A stretch of DNA of 64,000 nucleotides from Streptomyces asiaticus (GTDB lineage: Bacteria; Actinomycetota; Actinomycetes; Streptomycetales; Streptomycetaceae): positions 7,688,001-7,752,000 of the forward strand of contig NZ_JAGSHX010000006.1 in assembly GCF_018138715.1 (NCBI RefSeq). Direction: 5' to 3'. Position 1 is the first letter of the stretch. Each line of letters opens with the position of its first letter. Positions 17,340 through 24,738 of the stretch are shown one piece after another. A program made the translations under genes and the position numbers. Below the pieces are notes generated by a model. The model did not search any database, had not been told where the DNA came from, and worked only from the letters and a program-made list of their open reading frames with translations.

Positions 17340-18217
17340 GGCGAGCCCCCGCACGGCTCGCGGAGATCGTCGTCACCGCCGCCGCGTTCACGACTGGCTG
17401 TTCGTTCTCAGGTAGCGGCGACCGAGGGCAAGTCTCGTTCGACCCGCGACCGCTGTCCGCCGCCCTTGTCACCTCCGTGGCGGACACCGCTCGTTTGCGA
17501 GAGCAAGAGGAGTCCGCCGTCGCTGATTGCATGGCACGCCGCGGATTCAGGTACGGGCCGGAGCGAACGATGGTGAGCGAGCGTGCGGTGACCACCAATC
17601 CGTACGGTCTGCTACGCAAGGAGCAGGCACGCCAGGACGGTTACGGAGTAGTGGGCGAGATCCTCAGTGGGACGGGCAACCATGCTCCGCCGGCCGCTCA
17701 CCACTCCACTGGCTGGACAAAGACGCTGGAAGGCACGCACGTAGAGAAATTCACTCTTTCGACCGGAGTGGTTCTGACCTACCGGCCCGACGGGTGCGCC
17801 TACCAGGGCCGGGAAGCAGCCTACGGGCCGGGCTGGAACCGGCTTGAGAATGAACTGGAGGGCTTGCAGGCGGCTGTGATGGACCAGGTCGAAAAAGACG
17901 GCCGATATATCAACGCGCTGGCCAAATGGTCCTCATGCATGCGGAAGTCAGGCTACTTGTACGACGATCTGCAGGCACCGAGACAAGAGCTTGCCCGCGA
18001 CATAAAGTCGACCGGCGGCAGCAACAGAGCACTACGCAGCCTCGGCCGCAAAGAGTTGCGCATCGCGTCCGACGATTACGTCTGCGAGTGCAGGGTACGG
18101 CTTCACGAGACGGTGTACGAAGCCCAACGGGACGCAGAAAAATCCACGCTCAACGACTCTACCCGAGCCGACCTTCGGCGCTACCAGACGTTGAAGCGGA
18201 AGGCATTGGGTCGCTAA
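17336..18217 (+). CDS. Putative lipoprotein of unknown function
   Basis: The 293-residue product starts MRRAPARLAEIVVTAAAF and has a lipobox-like FTTGC at about residue 22, so it is probably a membrane-anchored extracellular lipoprotein. The mature part is hydrophilic and helical, with DCMARRGFRYGP and WSSCMRKSGYLYDDLQ. This paired C-M-x-x-x-G-(F/Y)-x-Y pattern is seen in uncharacterised actinobacterial lipoproteins. The start ATG 17336 overlaps the stop of the I36-like gene, so a joint role at the cell surface is likely, for example both expressed to deal with proteases. No enzyme motif is visible. Confidence 0.65.
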   Translation: MRRAPARLAEIVVTAAAFTTGCSFSGSGDRGQVSFDPRPLSAALVTSVADTARLREQEESAVADCMARRGFRYGPERTMVSERAVTTNPYGLLRKEQARQDGYGVVGEILSGTGNHAPPAAHHSTGWTKTLEGTHVEKFTLSTGVVLTYRPDGCAYQGREAAYGPGWNRLENELEGLQAAVMDQVEKDGRYINALAKWSSCMRKSGYLYDDLQAPRQELARDIKSTGGSNRALRSLGRKELRIASDDYVCECRVRLHETVYEAQRDAEKSTLNDSTRADLRRYQTLKRKALGR

Positions 18218-18688
18218 ATAGATGCACTCCACCGGCCCAGGGTGAAGGAAATGCACAACAGCGTCCACCACAAGCACGTCACGCTGGAAGGATTCCCCTG
18301 CCCTAAGTCCCGACAGGGGCGGCGCGCCTAGCGGGGCTGATTTACGACACGCGTGCGTACGTGCCGGACTGTTCCCAGTGCAACTAGCGCCCCATGCACG
18401 ACCTCGGATGACGAACCCCAAGAGCAGCGCTACCTGATCACGGGTGCAATCCCGTCAAGAACCCGTCGGGAAACTTCCACAGGAAGTCCCCGACGTCCAG
18501 CCGGCCCGGCGGCGCTTGGCCCGCGCGCAGGGCGTCGATCCTGGCGATGCGCGACGGCCCTGACACTAGTCAGCGCGCCTCCACACTCTCGGCCGGCTGA
18601 CGAAAGGCGTCACCCGACAGCTCACGAAAGGTGATCCCATTTTCCGGGTCCGCCTGAGGCACCGACCAGATCTGACCAAAGGAGAGAG
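18218..18688. other. 470-base intergenic stretch with one hairpin
   Basis: No gene is supported here. At 18463-18495, CGTCGGGAAACTTCC and GGAAGTCCCCGACG form a stem with a 3-base loop and one bulge. Just before it ACGGG/CCCGT (about 18440-18455) makes a smaller stem. The pair could be a structured leader or a terminator. The promoter for the next gene should be in the right half, but I see no distinct -35/-10. Confidence 0.35.
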
Positions 18689-19090
18689 ATGCTGATCCGC
18701 TCACGCCTGGCGCGGTTTACCGCAACGGCCGCCGTCGCCGTCGGGGCAATGACCGCCTCGACTGCAGTTCCGGCGTCGGCAGCGCCGGCTGCCTTCCCCA
18801 TCGATAAAAGCGAATGCCCCGCGCAGTACTTCTGCGCCTGGCACGTTCAGGACAATTCCTACTCGGAGATGTGCAAGTGGAAGGACAACGCTCCCTCCTG
18901 GTACAACTGCTCATGGGTGGCGGACGGGAAGTTCACGTACGCCGTCTACAACAACGGTACCTCGGGGCGGGGAGTGACGATGTACCGGGAGGCCAACTAC
19001 CACAGCGCCATTGGCGACTGCGTCTCGAAAGGCGAGTTTGTTCGTCTCGCGAACAACTACAGCCCTCTTTCGTCCAAGTGGAACTGCTGA
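18689..19090 (+). CDS. Small secreted protein, I36-like
   Basis: The 133-residue product has a clear signal peptide (MLIRSRLARFTATAAVAVGA, cleavage near SASA-AP). The mature domain has six Cys, CPAQYFCAWHVQDNSY, a YAVYNNGTSGRGVTMY strand and a final KWNC. It resembles the beta/gamma-crystallin-like peptidase inhibitor I36 family, as does the 16926 product, but the two are quite diverged. The ribosome site GGAGAG lies just upstream of ATG 18689. It is a stand-alone gene and probably acts outside the cell. The inhibitor function is inferred from family only. Confidence 0.65.
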   Translation: MLIRSRLARFTATAAVAVGAMTASTAVPASAAPAAFPIDKSECPAQYFCAWHVQDNSYSEMCKWKDNAPSWYNCSWVADGKFTYAVYNNGTSGRGVTMYREANYHSAIGDCVSKGEFVRLANNYSPLSSKWNC

Positions 19091-19198
19091 CCCGTTCGAC
19101 CGGTTCCAGCAGACCTCCCGCACCCGCGGGGCCCGTCATCGCGCCGCCGTGCATGGCGGTCCGCAACGCGGGCAGCCTCTGCCGTCGCCGGGCATACG

Positions 19199-19471
19199 GT
19201 GCGGGTTGAGGACTCCCGTCTGGTGCGACGGTCCGGAGTTGGAACCGACCAGCACCCGGCGGTGGGAGCAAGCCGAGCGGCAGCGCAACGTGACGCAAAC
19301 CCGACCACGATCCGCCTGTCGGCAGGAGTTGGACCTGACCAGACCGTGGCCTACCTCTCGCAGGACCGCATCCATCTGCTGTGCCGCCGCCACTTCCCCA
19401 AGGCGTCGGTCAGGGAGGACTACCAGCCTGTGACGGCAGAAGAACTGGAAGGCCTCGGACAAGGGTTCTGA
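19199..19471 (+). CDS. Hypothetical 90-residue ORF
   Basis: The frame opens with GTG 19199. Only its second half looks protein-like: TVAYLSQDRIHLLCRRHFP then KASVREDYQPVTAEELEGLG. The real gene may be shorter or the fragment of a larger one. It is followed at once by a small GC hairpin (19475-19489). I do not recognise it. Confidence 0.3.
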   Translation: MRVEDSRLVRRSGVGTDQHPAVGASRAAAQRDANPTTIRLSAGVGPDQTVAYLSQDRIHLLCRRHFPKASVREDYQPVTAEELEGLGQGF

Positions 19472-19474
19472 GGC

Positions 19475-19489
19475 CCCGCCGGAGGCGGG
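19475..19489 (+). terminator. Small GC hairpin after the 19199 ORF
   Basis: CCCGCC-GGA-GGCGGG directly follows the stop. A second, wider inverted repeat GCCCCGCGGAG / CTCCGCGGGGC is at 19531-19541 and 19575-19585. Either could terminate transcription. Confidence 0.4.
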
Positions 19490-19726
19490 CGTCACTGCAG
19501 CGTCTGCGACCTCGACGCGCTGACCCTTTAGCCCCGCGGAGCTCGACGACCCGTGCCAACGTGCGGCTGGCGAACTCCGCGGGGCGCTTGCGTTACTGCG
19601 TACGGGAGTTCCTGGTCCCGATTGCTCTCCACGCTGGTTGAGGGTTCGGGTCCGCTCACGGTTGGCTTCCCGGGCCGCCCCCAGATCGGCCTGGCTCTGC
19701 GGGTGCCGATAAATCATGAACGCAGC

Positions 19727-20376
19727 TCAGGCGGTGTGCTGGTACTCGTGGAGGGTTCCGCTGAGTCGGTCTCGTCTGTGGACTTCCAGGTGGGCGAGTT
19801 GGGCTTGTTGGATGATGGGTGTGGGTAGCGGGCGGCGGGGGGCGGCTTGCTTCAGAGCCCTGTGCGGGCGGTGCTTGTTGTAGAAGGATGCGTACTCGCG
19901 AGGGGCGTGGAGAAGGTGGCTCTGGCTCCAGATCAAGGTCCGGTCCAGCAGTTCCCTGCGCCAGCTCTGTATCCAGCGATCCGGCGATACCCCCACGGCG
20001 CATTCTCCCTGGCCAGGCGCAGGACCAGGGCGCGTATCGATCGGATCGTGCGTGGGCGTCCACGCCGTCTGGGTACGCAGGTCGCGGCATGGCGCCGCCT
20101 GAGCAGGTCACGGTGCCGGCGCAGGACCGTGTCGGGCCGGACCAGCAGCAGAAGGTGCCGCAGTCTGTCTTTGGGGAGGTGGTGGAGCAGGCCGGCGAGG
20201 GTGGCACGGTCTGTGTCGGTGAAGGTCGGCTTGCCGACCCGGCGTTGCAGGGCCAGCAGTTGGTGCCGGAGTACGAGGATCTCGACGTCCTTCTCCCTGT
20301 CGCTCATCGGCGGGAGCCGTAGGAACGCCAGGGCGTTGGTCGCGGCGAGGTAGGCCAGGCGCAGCAGTACGACAGA
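19727..20376 (-). mobile_element. IS remnant (integrase-core type) with deleted core
   Basis: Read leftward from about 20376 the frame gives AYLAATNALAFLRLPP then MSDREKDVEILVLRHQLLAL and LRLARENAPWGYRRIAG, the N-terminal third of an integrase-core transposase. At about 19990 it jumps to the C-terminal part RWIQSWRRELLDRTLIWSQS and ends HEYQHTA at 19727. The whole catalytic core between is missing, so it is inactive. It is the left member of two same-orientation copies that flank the LPMO gene. Confidence 0.75.
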
Positions 20377-20500
20377 CCATGATGCCGCCGGGGCCCTGCG
20401 CAGGTGAAGACCCCGGGGCGAATGTCGAGGAGAACCGAAGATCCGTGATCAGGCTCCCGACCTGCGTGGATGATTCATCGGCACCCGCAGTGTCGTGGCT
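20377..20500. repeat. IS leader repeat, copy 1
   Basis: About 125 bases beginning ATGATGCCGCC and containing GAAGATCCGTGATCAGGC and CCGACCTGCGTGGATGAT recur at 21988-22108 with few differences. They are the non-coding end of the same IS type preceding each transposase remnant. Confidence 0.6.
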
Positions 20501-20697
20501 CTCTGAGCTCCGAATTACGCGGAACGCAGGCAGGCCGCACCCTCGCTTCCCGGTTTCGGGAAGGGTTCTGACTGTCGTGCCACCGAAGTCGCCGAAGCCT
20601 CCCGTGACTCCCGGCTCACGACAGATTCCCTGATCGCCGCCCACTCCTGTAATCAACTCCGTTTGCTTCATTGACATTTCACTCAGAAGTCGTAGGT

Positions 20698-20711
20698 TGG
20701 GAGCGCTCCCA
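20698..20711. promoter_or_regulatory. CebR operator upstream of LPMO
   Basis: TGGGAGCGCTCCCA is a perfect 14-bp palindrome identical to the published consensus of CebR, the LacI-type repressor of cello-oligosaccharide use in Streptomyces. It sits 34 bases before the LPMO start codon. It implies induction of the enzyme by cellobiose or cellotriose. No cebR gene is in the window. Confidence 0.8.
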
Positions 20712-20744
20712 TGGTGCCTTTCAACGGGAAGGAGTTCCCCCCAC

Positions 20745-21419
20745 ATGCGCAAACAGAGCCCATTAACCGGGCGTTCCCGGTCGGCCCTCCGCCGGCCTCT
20801 TCAGGTGCTCGCCATGCTGTTCGCCGTGGTTGTCGGCGCACTGACCTGGTCGGCCCCCGCCCAGGCTCACGGCTCCGTCGTCGGCCCCGCCTCCCGCGCG
20901 TACCACTGCTGGGAAAGGTGGGGTAACGACCACATGAACCCGGCCATGCAGACCGAAGACCCCATGTGTTGGCAGGCCTTCCAGGCCAACCCCGACACCA
21001 TGTGGAACTGGATGAGCGCGCTCCGCGACGGCCTCGGTGGCCAGTTCCAGTCGCAGACCCCCAACGGGACGCTCTGCAGCAACAACCTCTCGAGGAACGC
21101 CAGTCTGAACAAGCCCGGGCAGTGGAAGACGACCACCGTCGGCAACAACTTCTCGGTCCACGTGCACGACCAGGCGTCCCACGGTGCCGACTACTTCACG
21201 GCCTACGTGAGCAAGCAGGGCTTCGACCCCAAGACCCAGACCCTGGGCTGGGGCAACCTCGACTTCATCACGCAGACCGGCCGCTTCGGCCCGGCGACGG
21301 ACTACATGTTCAACGTCAGCACCTCCGGCTACACCGGACACCACATCCTGTTCGTGATCTGGCAGGCCTCGCACCTCGACCAGGCCTACATGTGGTGCAG
21401 CGACGTGAACTTCGGCTGA
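20745..21419 (+). CDS. AA10 lytic polysaccharide monooxygenase
   Basis: The 224-residue secreted copper enzyme oxidatively cleaves crystalline polysaccharide. The signal peptide (about 1-41) ends SAPAQA, so the mature protein begins HGSVVGPASR, with His1 forming half of the copper histidine brace. The second brace His is in HDQASHGADYF, and the axial aromatic and last strand are in MWCSDVNFG. It is a single AA10 domain of normal size (about 183 mature residues) with no carbohydrate-binding module. ATG 20745 has GGAAGGAG about 10 bases upstream. The CebR box argues for cellulose as the physiological target, although AA10s may act on chitin or cellulose. It is sandwiched between two IS remnants. 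Confidence 0.93.
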   Translation: MRKQSPLTGRSRSALRRPLQVLAMLFAVVVGALTWSAPAQAHGSVVGPASRAYHCWERWGNDHMNPAMQTEDPMCWQAFQANPDTMWNWMSALRDGLGGQFQSQTPNGTLCSNNLSRNASLNKPGQWKTTTVGNNFSVHVHDQASHGADYFTAYVSKQGFDPKTQTLGWGNLDFITQTGRFGPATDYMFNVSTSGYTGHHILFVIWQASHLDQAYMWCSDVNFG

Positions 21420-21492
21420 GCAGGGGAGCGCCGCACACGGCACCGGTCTCTGCCGGGCGCCGGTAACCCGCCGCCCGGCCGACCGAGCTCCC

Positions 21493-21528
21493 TCGGGGCA
21501 GGGGGCCCATTTGGTCACCCTGCCCCGA
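21493..21528 (+). terminator. LPMO terminator
   Basis: TCGGGGCAGGG and CCCTGCCCCGA form a perfect 11-bp stem around a 14-base loop, about 75 bases after the LPMO stop. Outer bases (GAGC/GCTC) extend the pairing. Confidence 0.65.
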
Positions 21529-21604
21529 CGGGGCTCCCTTCGCTCCCGGTGTGAACGCGCCCGATCGCACGGCAGTCGCACGGTAGCCGGCTCCCCACCC
21601 CCAT

Positions 21605-21984
21605 GAGGTGTTCTCCCTGGCCAGGCGCAGGACCAGGACGCGTATCGATCGGATGGTGGGTGGGCGTCCGCGTCGCCTGGGTGCGCAGGATGCGGCATGG
21701 CGCCGCTTGAGCAGGTCGCGATGCCAGCGCAACACCGTGTCGGGGCGGACCAGCAGCAGAAGGTGCCGCAGTCTGCCTTTGGGGAGGTGGTGGAGCAGGC
21801 CGGCGAGGGTGGCACGGTCGCTGTCGGTGAGGGTCGGCTTGCCGACCTGACGCTGTAGGACGAGCAGTTGGTGCCGGAGGACGAGGATCTCGATGTCCTT
21901 GTCTCGGTCGCTCATCGGCAGGAGGTGTAGGAACGCCAGGGAGTTGGTCGTGGCGAGGTAGGCCAGGGGCAGCAGTACGACAGA
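21605..21984 (-). mobile_element. IS remnant (integrase-core type), N-terminal third
   Basis: Read leftward it gives LAYLATTNSLAFLHLLP, then MSDRDKDIEILVLRHQLLVL and LRLARENTSWG, after which similarity ends near 21605. It is the second, more truncated relative of the 19727-20376 remnant, in the same orientation on the other side of the LPMO gene. It lacks all catalytic residues. Confidence 0.7.
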
Positions 21985-22397
21985 TCATGATGCCGCCCCG
22001 GCCCTTTGCGGGTGAAGGCACTTGGGCGAATGTCGAGGAGAGCCGAAGATCCGTGATCAGGCCTCCGACCTGCGTGGATGATGTATCGGCACTTGCAGTG
22101 CTGACAGCAGCTGCGCGAGAGTGTCGGCTCGAGCGACCGCGGCCAAGGTCTCGGGAATCCGAAGAAGCGGTCCCCACCAGGGCGGATGAGACTTCCGGCA
22201 AGGGCAGGAACCAGCGGGTTCGGCGCCGCTTCACCGTGACTGAGCGGCGCAAGCGTGACGAGTTCGCGGCGGCGAGCCGCGTGTACGGCGTCGCAGCCGC
22301 CTGGGTGCCCCAGTGCCATGAATCCGCGGGGCGCCGACGTCGGGCTGGAGGGAGCCGTCTAGCCTTCCGAGTCCCATGTCGTACGGAAGGCGTGGAG

Positions 22398-22422
22398 TGA
22401 ATCGATTCCACGCAAGCGCTTC
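22398..22422. promoter_or_regulatory. Pair of LacI-type palindromes (distal)
   Basis: GAATCGATTC (22399-22408) is followed within a few bases by AAGCGCTT (22414-22421). Both are perfect palindromes with the central CG typical of LacI/GalR-family operators of Streptomyces sugar-degradation genes. They lie about 490 bases before the GH54 start and are repeated nearer the gene. Confidence 0.5.
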
Positions 22423-22713
22423 GACGGATGCTACGACCGGCGGAATGCGGATCAATCCCGTGCCGTGAAGCGACGGCGGCGCCGACGAGCGGCCCGAAGC
22501 CCCCCTGCTTCGGCTGGTGCTCTCCGAATCGGCCCTTCGCCACAGGAGCTTGGCGGCTGCGTTCCTGCTCACCCGCATGATGGGCAGTCACCCATACGCC
22601 GTCGGGCAGGCCCGCGCGGCCCGCCCGATGGGAAGACCGGCCGCCCATCGCCTGCCGCCGCCCCGGGACTGTTCGAGCGTCCCGATCGGTCCCGAACTGC
22701 CGGAATCGGCCGT

Positions 22714-22725
22714 TGAATCGATTCC
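22714..22725. promoter_or_regulatory. LacI-type palindrome TGAATCGATTCC
   Basis: TGAATCGATTCC recurs here exactly as at 22398-22409, about 180 bases before the GH54 start. The same palindrome used twice in one promoter region suggests DNA looping or two promoters. Confidence 0.5.
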
Positions 22726-22831
22726 GCGACAAGGTTCGCAACAAGTGACTCCGCACTCTTGACAGTCCACGAAGCCGGGAGCACCGTCTCCCCCCGAACC
22801 TCTCTGCAATCTCGCTGCGGAAACGGCACTT

Positions 22832-22843
22832 TCAAGCGCTTCC
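22832..22843. promoter_or_regulatory. LacI-type palindrome TCAAGCGCTTCC
   Basis: The AAGCGCTT core (22834-22841) repeats the distal copy at 22414-22421 and lies about 62 bases upstream of ATG 22905, a normal repressor position. It is likely the proximal operator of the polysaccharide-degradation cluster. Confidence 0.5.
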
Positions 22844-22904
22844 GGATTGTCAGCGCCACCACAGACGACCCGATCGGGTCGCGCCGGCACGGTAGGGAGA
22901 TCAG

Positions 22905-24500
22905 ATGAGAACCATGCGTACAAGGTGCCACCCGCTGTCCGTGCGCGGGGGCGTGCGACGGTTGTTCGCGGCGGTAGGGCGCGGTGGCAGGCCGGGACGC
23001 GTGCCGGGCCGGGCACACCTCCCTCTGCCGACGCGCTCGCCCGGCTCAGCGGCGACAGTGTTCGCCCGGGCGGGAGCCGCGGCCGTGTTCGTCGCCGGCG
23101 CGCTTGCCGGCGCCACGGCCACGGCGGGTACGGCCCGTGCTGACACGTCCGGGCCGTGCGACATCTACGCGACAGGCGGTACCCCCTGCGTGGCGGCGCA
23201 CAGCACGACGCGAGCGTTGTACGCCTCGTACAACGGACCGCTTTACCAGGTCCGGCGTGCCTCGGACAACAGCACCCGGAACATCGGCGTCCTGAGCGCG
23301 GGCGGATACGCCGACGCCGCCGCCCAGGACTCGTTCTGCTCGGGGACGACCTGTCTCATCACGATCATCTATGACCAGTCCGGCCGCGGCAACAACCTCA
23401 CCCAGGCGCCCGGCGGCGGTGCTGCGGGCGGCCCCGACAACCTCGCGAACGCGACCGCCGCGCCCACCATGGTGGGAGGTCACAAGGCCTACGGCGTTTT
23501 CGTGGCGCCCGGCACGGGTTACCGCAACAACCACACCAACGGCATCGCGACCGGGGACAACCCCGAGGGTATGTACGCGATCTTCGACGGCACGCACTAC
23601 AACGGCGGATGCTGCTTCGACTACGGCAACGCCGAGACGGACAGCAACGACGACGGCAACGGCACCATGGAGGCCATCTACTTCGGCAACATCAGGGTCT
23701 GGGGCTACGGTTCGGGCAACGGCCCCTGGATCATGGCCGATCTGGAGAACGGCCTGTTCTCCGGGGTGAACCAGCGCTACAACGCGGGCGACCCGACCAT
23801 CAACTACCGGTACACGACCGCCATCATCAAGGGCGGCCCGAACCACTGGGCGATCCGTGGGGGCAACGCCCAGTCCGGCGCCCTGTCCACCTTCTACGAC
23901 GGGCCGCGTCCAAACGTCCCGGGCTACAACCCGATGCGGAAGCAGGGTGCCATCATCCTGGGCACCGGCGGGGACAACAGCAAGGGCGCCCAAGGCACCT
24001 TCTACGAGGGCGTGATGACCTCCGGCTACCCGTCGGACACCACCGAGAACGCGGTCCAGGCCAACATCACCGCGGCCGGCTACAGCAACTCCTCCGGCGG
24101 GACGAGCACGGGCGCGCTGCACGCGGTGGGGGCGGGCAAGTGCTTGGACGTGCCCAACTCGTCCACCACGGCCGGTACCCAGCTACAGATCTGGGACTGC
24201 GGCGGCAGCGCCAACCAGACCTGGACCCGCACCTCCTCGGGCCAACTGACCGTCTACAGCGGCAGCAGCCAGATGTGCCTGGACGCGTACGACAACCAGA
24301 CGTCCGCCGGCACCAAGGTGGTGACCTGGCCGTGCAACGGCGGCGCCAACCAGCAGTGGCAGCTGAACTCCGACGGCACCGTCACCGGCACCCAGTCCGG
24401 ACTCTGCCTCGACGTCACCGGCGCTTCCACCGCAAACGGCGCCTTGGCGGAACTCTGGCCGTGCAACGGCGGGTCCAACCAGCAATGGAATCTCGACTGA
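22905..24500 (+). CDS. GH54 alpha-L-arabinofuranosidase with CBM13
   Basis: The 531-residue secreted retaining glycosidase releases alpha-L-arabinofuranose from arabinoxylan or arabinan. The long N-region and signal peptide end near GTARA (79). The AbfB-type catalytic domain (about 84-400) has the opening PCDIYATGGTPCVAAHSTTR, the vicinal disulfide pair in GGCCFDYG, the predicted nucleophile Glu281 in ADLENG and the predicted acid/base Asp357 in TGGDNSK. The usual CBM42 is replaced by a C-terminal ricin-type CBM13 (about 405-531) with three NQxW repeats. It is the first gene of the cluster, behind LacI-type palindromes, with GGGAG before ATG 22905. A paralogue lies at 29073. Confidence 0.92.
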   Translation: MRTMRTRCHPLSVRGGVRRLFAAVGRGGRPGRVPGRAHLPLPTRSPGSAATVFARAGAAAVFVAGALAGATATAGTARADTSGPCDIYATGGTPCVAAHSTTRALYASYNGPLYQVRRASDNSTRNIGVLSAGGYADAAAQDSFCSGTTCLITIIYDQSGRGNNLTQAPGGGAAGGPDNLANATAAPTMVGGHKAYGVFVAPGTGYRNNHTNGIATGDNPEGMYAIFDGTHYNGGCCFDYGNAETDSNDDGNGTMEAIYFGNIRVWGYGSGNGPWIMADLENGLFSGVNQRYNAGDPTINYRYTTAIIKGGPNHWAIRGGNAQSGALSTFYDGPRPNVPGYNPMRKQGAIILGTGGDNSKGAQGTFYEGVMTSGYPSDTTENAVQANITAAGYSNSSGGTSTGALHAVGAGKCLDVPNSSTTAGTQLQIWDCGGSANQTWTRTSSGQLTVYSGSSQMCLDAYDNQTSAGTKVVTWPCNGGANQQWQLNSDGTVTGTQSGLCLDVTGASTANGALAELWPCNGGSNQQWNLD

Positions 24501-24507
24501 CGTGACC

Positions 24508-24539
24508 GGCCCGTGGCCGGCTCGCCACCGTCACGGGCC
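24508..24539 (+). terminator. Hairpin after first GH54 gene
   Basis: GGCCCGTG pairs with CACGGGCC around a 16-base loop a few bases after the stop. It could partly separate the first gene from the rest of the cluster. Confidence 0.4.
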
Positions 24540-24738
24540 ACTCGCCACCGGATACGGGCATCCGCGTGCCCGGCGCCCGGCGGCACCTCCCGGATCTTCC
24601 GACCGTCCGGCCGAATCGCCGTATTCCCCTCGCCCGGACCTGGCAGGGGGGGCGCGTCACGCAGGCGGCTTCGACGGCGAACAACGCCACACCGCCCCGG
24701 CGCCACCGGTCGCCACGCGCCACCACTGGAGGATGACG

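Larger units (their letters stand above)
21988..22904. other. IS ends and regulatory region upstream of the GH54 gene
   Basis: This is a gene-free stretch of about 900 bases. 21988-22108 repeats 20377-20500. 22105-22210 (GCGAGAG...CTCGAGCGACCGCGGCC, ending CCAGGGCGGATGA plus about 20 bases) repeats 10778-10885 and, less well, 40016-40083, so two IS ends lie side by side. From about 22390 the sequence holds palindromic candidate operators, listed separately. No open frame in the interval has a credible start or recognisable product. Confidence 0.5.
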
